From: Hirudinaria manillensis
Taxonomy: Eukaryota; Annelida; Clitellata; Hirudinida; Hirudinidae
NCBI GenBank assembly: GCA_034509925.1
Contig: CM067527.1
Coordinates: 13,475,001-13,539,000, forward strand
Reading direction: 5' to 3'
DNA length: 64,000 bases
The first letter of the stretch is position 1. The number at the start of each line of letters is the position of its first letter. The notes under the pieces are model-generated. The model searched no databases and was not told where the DNA came from. It worked only from the letters and a program-made list of their open reading frames with translations. Below, in pieces: positions 38,714 through 51,100 of the stretch. The position numbers and the translations under genes are program-made.

Positions 38714-39872
38714 TATTAAACCATGTTTTTAATAAGAAATTTAAACAAGCTCTTTTCAAATGCCAGTTCTACAAAGGGGCGTGTTTCGTGTCCTCTTTGA
38801 GTCTAAATTAATTACTTAATTTTACTTTTTTTATATTTTGTATAAAAAAGGATATAATAATGGCTTTCAGTCAATAAGAAAGAAGCTACTATGTTGAATA
38901 ATGATCACTGAGTTCAAATAATATTCTCCTAATATTATTGACAGTTAAAATCAATGCGAATGAAAGGATTGTTTATTAAAATTATAAATAAATAAATAAA
39001 TAAATAAATTTTATTTTAATTATACACATTTGAGCAAAGATTCATTGCAGTTTTTAGTAAATTATTTAAAATGTTTTCTTTTTTTAAATACAACCCTTCA
39101 CGTGGAAATACTGCAAGATTAAATGGTATAAAACAAAGACGTTTGTTTACATACAATACCTTCATCGTTGTTCTGTTGCGATGATACAATCAATTGTGAG
39201 CCGAGGTTCGATCCAAAACAAACAGTTCTATACAGCTAATGCAGTTCTATGTCGGTGCTTGTTAGGATTTTGCGAAGACGACTGTTATGATGATGGTGAT
39301 GATAGGGACAACAGCAACAACAACGACGTCTAATTTACGTAACAAAAATTGATCATCGGTGCAGGGATTGCAAATTTGATCGAGTTCATTATTATTATTA
39401 TTATTTTAAATATTTATTATTATTATTTTAAACAAAATTCATCAAAAGGAAATAATCCAACCATAGTTGGGTCCTAAATTTAAAGATTTTAACTGAATTA
39501 ATTTCGTTTGTGCTACCCTCTGGCGATCAAAATTATTACTTTATTATGAATCTTATTTTGTATTTTTTCTGCAGTTTATATTGCTCGTAATGAACAAAAG
39601 TCAGAAATCGATTGCCTCTTCATCTTAATCCCCTCTGCTTCAATTCCTATAATTTTCAGAAAATATGAAAAATAAAAAAAAATCATAAATGCCAAATCTT
39701 CGAGTCATCATTTAACGTGAAATCGTGCAAGTTAGCCCAGAAAAATCTGCGGTCTGTCAAGCATCAAGAGTTCTCAGTAATGTTCTAATCTTTCACTGCT
39801 TGGTCTACATTTGGGAAGTAAAGAGCGGTAGAGACTAGAAAGAGATTACTGGTGGTTAATTAAGAGGATCAT

Positions 39873-39940
39873 GGGCCGACGACTGAACCATGGTCAACCG
39901 AGGGCCGACGGCTGAACCACGGTTAACCGAGGGCCGATGG
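39873..39940. repeat. 29-bp GC-rich tandem repeat, about 2.3 copies
   Basis: The unit starts gggccgacgactgaaccatg, with starts at 39873, 39902 and 39931. It is GC-rich in an AT-rich neighbourhood. Confidence 0.8.
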
Positions 39941-41311
39941 AGGAAAACAACCAAGGTACGAGCCGAAACTCGAAGCGATGAGTTGAGGTTCTATGAAAAG
40001 CGCCTCTGACGCCCTGTAACCCTAGCCCTAACCATGTAAAATATGAATCCACATTTGGGGATCAACTTGGACCATCGAAAGCTAGCTCATTGGTTGTGAT
40101 TTTATCCTGTCCTGAGTGAAATTTTAAATATATAATTTCATTACAATTATATAATATAAATATATTTTTATATAATAATGTATTACAATTATAATTATAA
40201 ATATAATTTCATTGGTAGAGTTGTTTCTCCAGGAATATTTAAGTTTCACCTCGAACATACGAGAGATTTTTGTTCTGAACGATAATAATAATAACAATAA
40301 TAATAATAATATAATTATAATTAGTGATCAATGAAAAGCCAAACAATGACAAAGCCAGTCCTAGCTAATAATCTTCTATCCTGCTTTGCATGCGTCCTCA
40401 AAATAGAAATCGATTTAGAATTTGTTGCTTCATCGGTTTTATGCTGGAATACTTTGAGCGAGGCTAGGATCCAATCACCTTTTGAAAAATTGTGTTACGA
40501 GAACTTGGCAGTTTTAAGGTGTTATTTTGTAAAAGAAATAGTTTTTATTTTCATTTTAGGTAGTAGTATCATTTGTTTTTATTAATAATAATAATAATAA
40601 TAATAGTAATAATAAGTCATTTATATAGCGCCGAACGCGTGAGCTACAGAGGCGCTGATTAATTACGTTATTTGAAAACGTGCTTGAAAATTGAAGCAAC
40701 ATTTTACTTCTAACTTCGGTTGTTATTGGACGTAACTTATGAGAAGGTGTGCAAACATTTGTGAGGACCTAAGGACATCTAAATATAATCCTAGCTGGTG
40801 AAGATATGTTTGATTAATCAGCTTATTAGTCTGCCTTTAACAGCCAGCTGAGGCTTAAATCAATGTTAATGATATAGCTGATGAATCTATGCTTGTGCAG
40901 AGAATATTGTCATAATGTGAATCTAAAAAGTCACGTCTTTAGCAAAACAAAAACGGACGCAGATTGTGATTTTATGGAATTTTATTTCAATTTTAAGGAA
41001 GTAGAATTTAAAAAATAACCAATTAACAATAATAATAATTTTGTTTTCAATTATAGAAAAAACAACAGTAGTTGTTTAAAGAGTTGCTAGAGGTGATTAG
41101 CGCAAAAGCCATTTTATAAGCAATCATCTGAAAGGATCAATGCACATTCTGCATTCGAATGCGACTGGCATCATTCAACGTTCAAAGAATATTTTGTTTA
41201 TTTCGTCTTGTTTATTTTAATATGTTATCTATGTACATAACTACATTTACCCACTGTCTACGTTAACAAAGTGGAGCTTTGCAAAAGGGCGAAGTCTTGA
41301 AAAACAAATCT

Positions 41312-41319
41312 TATAAAAG
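41312..41319 (+). promoter_or_regulatory. candidate TATA box for copy E
   Basis: TATAAAAG lies 109-116 bp before the ATG of copy E. In AT-rich DNA this may be chance. Confidence 0.35.
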
Positions 41320-41427
41320 CAAACTTGTCACTCTTAAAAGGCTTTGCTTGCAGATTCTGCTACGTACGACAAACCTAGTCTGGTCGTGCCTAAATTAAAT
41401 TAAATCAATACTTGGCAATAAGCTGGA

Positions 41428-42552
41428 ATGTTCTCTGTGATCTTCAAAAAGAAATTCGTAATTGCATTTATCACCTTGCTGGCTTGTGTCTACCTGGTGG
41501 CGAGACTAACATATCACAGGTATGCAAATTACGCAGCTCTGAGAGATGTTTATTTATGGCTGAATCGATATGGAGAGTCTGGGCTGGAGTGGAAATACAC
41601 GAAGGAGAATGAAACATTCAGGGAAAACCTGCTCTCCCTACGTACAGTGCTGAATGAATCGGCATTTGAACAACTCGATGACATATCCATCATACCTTTA
41701 TCTGCCCGCATCAGGGGCAAAAAGATTTTCAAAAACAAATCCCTGGTCATTTGGGCCACCGAGGTCCACATGACCACTGGTAAAGATCTGTCCAATCTAC
41801 TTACCCCTTTTGGAGTAAAGTTTTTGAATTACGACCTCAGTCTTGCTCCATGTCACTTGCACGATTGCAAAGCCAAGGAAAAGCTCAAGGTTAGTACTTG
41901 TTAAGGTTGAATTTATTAATTAATAATAACATTTGTTACTTATTTTTTGTTTGCGATTTCATAAGGATTGCAGGATTGTTGCGGATAACAGCAAAAGTAT
42001 TTTAAACTCTGATTTTGATTGTCAATGAGCATTTCAAATATACCCAGGGCGCTTTAAAGAAAGTAGATGAAATCTTTAAATTTATGATCAATTCAAAGCT
42101 TATCTCTTCCATTCTCTGGCTTATTATTCTGTGTACAACGAACGGCAACTGCAATAGATTATTACCATAACTATTTTAAACTATTTAATTTAAAATTTAT
42201 ATTTCTTTTTCTCTAAATGGAGATTAATTATTTCGTTTTCTATGATAAATAGATGAATAATTATTATGTTAAAGCAGCTCTCATGGCTGTCATTGACGTC
42301 AGACAATATTTCTATCGTAATTGTACATAAATTAACCGTGCAGGTCTTGAACAATGGCAACGCCATCAATGCCGATCAGGATTTGGCACAGAAGTTCTAC
42401 GAAGCTTACAAGGATGATGAAGAGATGAAATCGGTGGATATTATTTTCTGCGGACATCCAGCCTCAATCTGTGAAATATATTTACCGCTCAACAAAAGTG
42501 TCATTGTACTTCCTAGTACAAGGTTTCATTTGGATGAACATCAATAATATTG

Positions 42553-42603
<51 letters not shown>

Positions 42604-42631
42604 TTAGTAATAATTATAATAATAATGATAA

Positions 42632-42662
<31 letters not shown>

Positions 42663-43901
42663 AATAAAGTCATTCGTATTACTTCGATAGCAGAGCATGA
42701 GACGTCAAAATAGCTTTAAAAGAAAATGAACTAGTAATCCCTTCTGGCGATTAAAATGTTTATTAATGCAAACAATTTCTTTGTTTTAATTTTTTATTCG
42801 TGTTTTTTTAATATTAAATTCAAAAATTTTAATTTATTTCGAATGCTTTGCTAGAAAAACTGGCTGATTTAAATCACGTAGCTCGTCACAGTCACACATC
42901 TCACAAGTCCACTAATTCCATAGATGTCAAAGAATTTAGAAAATTTATTCAATTCTTGATAAGATACGATATAGGCCGATACACGGTAGAACGTTGGACA
43001 AAGCTGAATGAGAATCTCATAAAATTGGCCGAGAAACCCTGGAATATCTTCGGCGGGAACAACCTCTACGATGCAAAATATCTCGAATACTACACTGGCC
43101 TCAAGGTTCATCACTTGCCGAGCGTCTGTGACTTCACAAAGGCAGAATACACGTGCGAAACTGACGAATTTCTGGTTTTAAGGAAGCGTGGAGGAGCCAT
43201 TATTAAACATTTTCAGGATGTCTTTGATGCTGCTTGTAAAGAGGTAAATTAATCTAAAATATTTTCATAATAACAAGAAATATTAATAATATTGAATGGA
43301 AATATAATATTGAGAAGTGTAAATTATATTTAATTTTTTTATTTAATTTAATCAATTCCAGATGAACTGCTCCGTCAAACTGAGATGGATCACCGGCTAC
43401 AGCTACAAAGATCTGGCCAAAAACAAGGGCGTCATCCATATACCCTACCAGCTCTCAGTGATGACCATATTCGAAATGTACAGAATGAACATTCCCATGT
43501 TCTTCCCGTCGCCCGAACTACTCGCCAGATGGCAGATCGACTACTATCTCATGAACGAGAGGTCGTTCGATGGGGCCTTCTTCGGTAAGAGGCCGAACGC
43601 TTCCAGCATTCCACCTCATCCGTCGCAGAAGGGAATCCCGGATCCGAAAAACGAGTACGACTACGACAGCATACTGTATTGGGTTAGGACTGCAGATTTT
43701 TACCAGGTCATGCCCTACGGGGTCATGTTTGACAGCATACCCCATCTGGTAGCATTACTGAACAACACGGACAACGACCGATTGTGGCAGATTAGCAGAA
43801 ACATGCAGAACTACAATGTAGAGTTTAAAAAGGCTCTCTTAACAAAATGGAGAGACATACTTTTAGAGTTTGCCAGGCATAGTCCTAACAACCCGAATTA
43901 A
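41428..43901 (+). CDS. array copy E: type-II membrane glycosyltransferase-like protein, 486 aa, opposite strand
   Basis: Exons: 41428-41889, 42344-42522, 42964-43243 and 43362-43901 (phases 0, 2, 0; 1461 nt). The N-terminus MFSVIFKKKFVIAFITLLAC gives a basic head and a membrane anchor (about residues 10-26). Shared landmarks are KENETFRENLLSLRTVLNES, DDEEMKSVDIIFCGHPASIC, EKPWNIFGGNNLYDAKYLEY, MTIFEMYRMNIPMFFPSPEL and DFYQVMPYGVMFDSIPHLVA. Exon lengths match B-D almost exactly (179 nt for exon 2, 540 nt for exon 4), so splice sites are well supported. It is GC-richer and more diverged than the minus-strand copies, suggesting an older duplicate. Intron 2 holds an (AAT)n tract. AATAAA at 44069-44074 is a candidate polyadenylation signal. 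Confidence 0.85.
42546..42666. repeat. (AAT)n microsatellite in intron 2 of copy E
   Basis: About 120 bp of interrupted AAT/ATA repeats. The poly-Asn and poly-Ile frames over it are artefacts. Confidence 0.95.
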
Positions 43902-45053
43902 AATTCATTTAACTCCATTAATGCTAAAAACATTTTTACATGCTTTTATTTAACTCATAATGTGGACGTTCGAATCTTTCAATCAGTGATCTGCTTACAT
44001 CCTGATGAGGACAATTTTTTTTCTGAATTTTTATTTCGCAAACTCATCAAACACTTGTTTTTAATGTCAATAAATGAATCAGCCATCAATGTTAAATTTT
44101 GTTAAAATACAAAATAAATGCATAACTACTATATAGTGCGGCAAATATTAAACATCCTGCCACCTAGTGAATACAAGTTAAGTATTTTAACAAATTACAA
44201 AATACGATTGGAATTTTGCGGGCCGTTTTGTTTGAATTAAATCGATTTTCTGTTAATGAAACTATTATCGGCGTTTCGAAGCTTCACTAAGTAAACGTTG
44301 TTAATGTCAACTTGAAACTGTTATATTTTTAAAAGCTTGTTCAATTTTTTATAAAATATTATTTTAAATCACACTCCTACATTATTTCCATTTCATAAAT
44401 AAACTGATAATGATAATTATTATCACAAAATTGTAAAGATGATATGAGAGGAGCATTTTAAAGGGATGGAAGGAATGGGTTGCCAGTTGTTTTATACCTC
44501 ACAAAAATAATAATTATTGAAAATTAAATTTAAAAAATACAACTTAGGAATTATTTTTTGTGACGGTAAAACATATGCATAATTTTAAAGAACATCTCAT
44601 TTCTATTGGCCATTACGTAATATTAATAGATTCTATAAATAGATTTCTGAATCACTTTTTGTCGAACCTTTTGAATCTATATAAAGCAGTCAGCTCTCTA
44701 ACTACGGATATGGACATTAGCATATATAGATGCAATTTTAAATTTCTAAGATTAAAGAAAACAACGTACCATAAAAGTGGCATGCACCAACGAAGCCTAC
44801 TGTATAAATCTATTGAAATCAAAACCATGGCTTAAAGGCTCCATTTCAAAACTCACCTACACGTATAATAGCTACCCTAGCAAGCTTAACAAAAAGAAAC
44901 TATTTCAGCTTAAGATATAAATTTGAAAATTTCGGAGTCACAGATTTGGAAATTTGACAAATTTTGCGACGCAGTTTACTTTAATATCCAGATTTTTCAG
45001 AAAATATCAATTTGCAAATACGTAAGACTGAATGTGATTGAAGAACTTTGAAA
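43902..45053. other. intergenic between copy E and receptor F
   Basis: AT-rich. Contains the likely 3' UTR of E and the upstream region of F. No gene is seen. Confidence 0.4.
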
Positions 45054-48000
45054 ATGAAAATTAGAGACTTCATTTCGCTGCTCCTTATCATCGATGCGAT
45101 AGAAGGTTCCATAATTTGTTATTATTTGATAATTTTATGTAATTTGTTGCTAAAATCAACCATAAAAATTAAATCTAAAAATGTTTTTACTTAAATATAA
45201 TGGACAGATGCAACATAGTGTACTTGATATTAAGGCAAATAATTTTTTTTTTTGATTCATATAAAAACTGAGTTCGGTTTGTTCATCACAAAAAAATACA
45301 AGAATAAATTGAAAAATTCAATAATTTTACTGGAATATATCATCATAATTTTGCAATTCCTTCAATAATAACAATGAAAATATGTAATAAAATTTCCGCT
45401 CTAAACAATTCAAATCTCTACACATACTCCTTAACAGAGATGATGGCTAGAACAAGGGTCTAGGCCAAAATGTCGAAAATTTTCTACGTTTCATAGTTTT
45501 AATGTGATCCCCTAGAACCAATTCCTTCATGTATTAAGATTTGCTAACCCTAACCCTAATATTTGCTCTTAGGATTGAAGAAGGACAGATACGTGATCAG
45601 GGAAAATAAACCCGTTGAATTTGATTGTAATCATGAACTTGGAAATGTGACAAGATTCAGATGGGGATATGTGCCAGCAAATGTTATTCATGATATCGGA
45701 AGTGAAACCATATATGACAGTCAATATGTCAAAGAAATTAAAACTGGATTTAATGTTTCCTATGAGACCCACCAAACATTCATATCCAAATGTTCTCTTA
45801 CACTATTTCGAGCACGAAAGGAGAATACTGGGAAATATATTTGTTATGTTGCAGAAGGAATTGCTGCTTCCAACTCGTTGAAAACTATAGCTGAAATTGA
45901 ATTGGTAATTAAAGGTAATAATTGCAAATATTGAAACCTTTATAAAGCTTAAATATATTTTATATTGTAATAAAACTAAATATGGAAATTGTTATTTTAT
46001 TTATATTCGTTGATCATATTGACATATTTTGTTTGGTCATAATATTATCCATTTCTACAAGTTCGCAGACTTTTAGTGACGATTAGGATACAAATTTCAA
46101 TTAAATTTTATTGTATAAGGATTGTTTAATTTAGCATTAATTTATAAACATCGTACAGAAACATGACATTAATATATTAAAATTTAATGGTAGGACCGAC
46201 ATATGAAACATTGGTCGTAAGTCAGGGTAGCTCAGTAACTCTTCCATGTGAACACAACATAAAAAATTTAACACGAGCAAGATGGAGCCATGTTTCAATG
46301 AAGGGTGTTATGACTTATCAATTGTATTACATGAATGGAAAAAAAGCAAATTATGAAGGTTATGAAGGACATTGTGAACCTCATTCACTTTCTTGTAATC
46401 TCAAAATACTTGAAGCAAACAAGGAAAGTGCAGGAAAATATATTTGCATGGTTGGAGAATCACAAGAGTTTGAAAAGAAATATGGAATGTTTCAAATGAC
46501 ATATTTCATTGAAATACAACTTGTTGTTGGAGGTAAATTGATTTAATACATAACAAACATTACTTCCAAATTAAGCAAATTTATTAATTTCATAAACAGA
46601 ATTGAAATGCAATGAAAACATGAATAAAGACCTGACATTGATTGGAGAAAATGATTGCTATGGAATAGAAGCAGATGTTTTAAATCTGAAATGTTCTTTC
46701 AATTACTTTGGCAACATCAATTATAACCTTCTTCATCTCAGATGGATTGAAAAATATAAATTTAATTCATTGGAAAAGAAATTAAATTCATCACTAATAA
46801 ACCATGAAGTGAAAGATGAAACAAGAAAGATTTCAATTCAAACCAACTTATCTGTTGCTTATGAGATGCAAAACTCAATATTTCAATGTATTTTGGATGA
46901 TATTTTGGTCAAACCATGTCAGTTGCATGGATTCAGATTGCAATGTAAGATCTAATAATGTTCAATTTTATTAAATCTTGCATTAAATACTAAAAACTCT
47001 ATGTTCACACGATCCTATGCTATTGTCACTAGGTACTTTTTAATAAGCATATTGTAATAACCCGGGGTCCTCAAACTAATAAAGGAATGTCAGGTTTATT
47101 GAAAGTGTTCAGATGGCTTGGAAGATGTACAATGCTCAATTGTCTAAGTCTTGGAATCTGCTGTTTCTCTTACTCTCGCTCTGCTTTTCGAGATAACTCT
47201 ATTTGTCGAGATTCATAACCAAAGACTCTTAATAGTACCCATTAATTAATTATCAAATTATATTGCCAATCAATTTAATTAATTACTAAATTAATCAGCA
47301 ATATAATTTTAATTATTCTTTAATTATCTGGATCCAGGGATCCAACAATATAAAGAATTATTCTTTGCAGTCTACTGTATAATGGTCATTTCTAAATTTG
47401 CTATTCTAATACTTTGATTTATGTTTGATAGTAAAGAAAAAATACAGAATTGTTGACAACTTTCTTTTTTATTTCTATTAAGATATCAAAAATGCCACAA
47501 GGAGATCTCAGTCTTTAAACTCTAATGACCTACACATCATAAAATGTTCTGCCAACAAAAGTGAAAATGTCCACTGCTCGTATTATTGGGTTCATGAAAT
47601 TGGAGGTGCCATGGTTCAAAATCCGTATGCAATCTTACCTGTTGAACATATGAATTCACCTGGTAATTACACCTGTATTGCTAAATGTCACCTTGGAAAA
47701 CATAAAGAGTGCATCATCAAAGCAATGGAATTTGAAGTAATTCTTGAACCGAGCCAGTCAGGATGGAGTATCGGTCGGTTTATTAAATTTAAAATCAACT
47801 CTCAATTTCTTTACCTTATGCCTCTTGCTTGCTTTCAGGAATTACATCGCCTGTGATTGCTTTATCATTCGCTATGGTTACAGCAGTAATAATAACAATA
47901 ATAATAATGACACTTGTTCTGAGAAGGAGGTTCGAGTTTTATTTCAGTGAATGAGAAATAATGTTTTATGTGAAATGTTGCATAATTAAAGGCATTTCAA

Positions 48001-48080
48001 GTCAAGATCAAAAGTTGAAGAAGAAAAATACGGTTCGTATGTTCAGTTTTCTTCTTCTTCTTATTATTTATATATATATC

Positions 48081-48111
<31 letters not shown>

Positions 48112-51100
48112 CAACTTACTTCAGGTAACGTTTTGCATTCTTTAAACTATGAAATAATTTCTTCTGATCCAATTGTGTATGGAATGACTTCTCCTGACTT
48201 CTGAAGCATATTTTTAATACATTTTTGCTGAATGTGGTGCTCGCAGAGACCTAGCCCAACGTTATAACAATATTTTATATAGAAATACAATTGCAATTTC
48301 CATCTTATTTTAATTTGATTGAATTGAGTTGTTATTAATGTTATGATTATTGTTAAAGGTTCAGAAAGTTCATCTTCACGACGTTTAAGGTGGCAGTTTT
48401 TATGTTTAAGCATATAAATTTACAAATAAATTTAAATTTATTTATAACTTCAAATGGTCTTCAAAACAAGGTCTGCAAAATATAAATGATTTGAATTTAA
48501 TGTTAGTTATTTTTTGATTGAATAAATATTTAACAAATGTCTTTTAATAATAAAGAAACGCCAACATAAATTAATTTATATTCAGGAAAAACAATGAAAC
48601 TGAACCAGAGAAACAATCTTTGAGTTTTAATTCAACTCAATTTACTTCAGGTAATATTTCACATTCTTTATACTATGAAATAATTTAATTAATAATGATT
48701 ATTATGATAGTTATGATTATTATTAAAGGTACAGAAAGCTCATCTTCAGGACCTTCAAGGTCACAGAACTTATGTTTAAGCATATAAATTTAAAAATAAA
48801 TTTGATTCTATTTAAAACTTCTGATGTTTGACGAAGCATAAGCGATTTTAATCTAATTCAACTGTTATATTTTAACAAATTAATTAATTAACTAACATTT
48901 AGTATTAACTCTTGTATTTACGAGAATCTGTCAACAAAGTTAGATTGAGGTACTGAACATAATGTTATAACCCTGAGATATAATTAACGAATAATTAAAA
49001 TTATATGGTGAATTAATTAAATTAATAATTAATTAATGTTTAGAGTACTATTCAGAGTCTTTGGTTAGGTTTGGTTAGGAACCTTGAGAAATTATGTGAT
49101 CTAGAAAAAAAGAGAGGGAAAGCAGAGAGTGAGAGAATTAGCAGGTTCGAAGACCTAGGCAATAGGGCATTGAATAGCTTCCAAGCCATCTGAACACTTT
49201 CAACAAACCTGACCTACCATAATTAGTTTGAGGACCCCGGGTTATTACGTTGGTGTCAGGAGTGGGATCTAGAGTTGAAGGGTAATCCAAGGTTAACTAA
49301 GGTAGAGGCTTTATTACTTACAAGTAAAAGATGGGTAGATTCTTGGAAGAATTGACCCTGCCCGGACTGAGATATGAGTTGAAAAAATAAACCTGAATCC
49401 AACAGGTCTAATAGCCGAGATACAGAAGCGACTTGGGGCATGGTTGATGGAGAATAGCCATGACCCGGAAGAATACATATTCTGGGGCCCACCATCAGCC
49501 AGCACATTTGCTTTGCAGGAACTAATCAGGAAAGAGCATAGAAATATGGCAGAACTGAAGAATATCGAAAAAGCTTTGGAAATCGAAGTAGTTCCGTGCC
49601 AAGTTGCCTCGTTGGTCTCGGGTGAAAACTATACAGAGAAGAATACTGATGGAAGCACTTTTGAGGAGAGCAAAGTGATACTTCCATGTTGCGAGGAACT
49701 AGGACAGGAACTCTGCGAAAAGGGTGCCAAAGAGAAACAAATTAGATCCATGGTTACGGATTCAGTTTCTGGCAGCATTGAGATGGAGTCATTAGAAGAC
49801 ACATCCGATCACAGTGCATGCGTGTCTCCAGAAACTCTGTGCATGATGGAGGACTCAGAGGACTCGCCGTTGGAGCCCATGGGGTCACCAGATCAGGTCG
49901 AGGCGTCAGCAGGGCCCAGAGAGCTCACGGAGGTGTTAGTGGAGCAAATGGAGCTTTCAGAGGAGCCCATGGGTTTGCCGGTGGATCCTGTGGAGTTGTT
50001 GGTGCAGCCCGAAGAGTTACTGATGAGGCACGTGAAGTTGCCGGTGGAGCCCTTGAGATCAATTGGACCTGTGGAGTCTTCGGAGGAATCTGCGGATGTT
50101 TCGGCTCCATTGGAGATAACAGAAGGGAGTGCTTGGGATTTCGGGTGTGATGGGAGAGTGCCTAGCATGGAAAGTGGAGCAGGTGATCCTGTAGAGGGTT
50201 TGGGATATGGAGACATGGTGGAGCAGGAGGGTGTACTTGGAAGTGGCGATGTTCCACGACTGAAAGTTGCGGGATAGAGGAGCAGAAGGTAGGAAACAGA
50301 AATCCCAGAAGAGGACAAAGCAAAAGGATCTGGGATTCACAGACAAGTGATTGTCGGGAAGCAGTCGGATCGTGTTCCTAGAGTGAAAATGAAAATGGAA
50401 TGGATGTGTGTTCGGGACAGATTTAAGGAGGGGGCAATGTTATAACCCTGAATATAGATAATTAACGAATAATTAAAATTATATGGCGAATTAATTAAAT
50501 TAATAATTAATTAATGTTTAGAGTACTATTCAGAGTCTTTGGTTAGGTTTGGTTAGGAACCTTGAGAAATTATGTGATCTAGAAAAAAAGAGAGGGAAAG
50601 CAGAGAGTGAGAGAATTAGCAGGTTCGAAGACCTAGGCAATAGGGCATTGATTATCTTCCAAGCCATCTGAACACTTTCAACAAACCTGACCTACCATAA
50701 TTAGTTTGAGGACCCCGGGTTATTACAATAAGTTCAATATAACCTTCTAATTGAATTAAAATTTTTAAATTAATAAAATGTCCTATAATATTACATCAAC
50801 TTCAAAATAAATTAATTTACTTTCAGGAAAAAAATGGTAACTGAATCAGATAAATTATCTTCAAGTCATGCTTCAACTCGATTTACTTCAGGCAATGTTT
50901 TGCATTTTTCAAATAATAAATTTGAATAACATAAATTTAAACTGCCACCGGCCGCAGGCTGGGAGTTATATAATATTACATAATAGTATTTTTACACTCG
51001 GTATTATAAACCACCATTTTAATTTCGTTTTGGTTTAATTTAAATCAATTCCTTTTAATCTTTTTAATGGTTATTATTAAAGCTACCGCAAGCATGATTT

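Larger units (their letters stand above)
36732..41311. other. spacer between divergent copies D and E
   Basis: AT-rich DNA with a 67-bp tandem repeat (38466-38713), a 29-bp tandem repeat (39873-39940), short AAT and AT tracts, and a segment tttatatagcgccgaacgcg at 40620-40640 that looks like the head of a dispersed repeat. Open frames here are repeat-driven and I call no gene. Confidence 0.5.

Noticed and set aside
42471-42713. Poly-Asn and poly-Ile frames in copy E intron 2
   Set aside because: Microsatellite translation inside a well supported intron.
49818-50346. Antisense and alternate-frame open frames over the LTR element
   Set aside because: Shadows of the longer gag-like frame, caused by low-complexity GAG/CTC-rich sequence.
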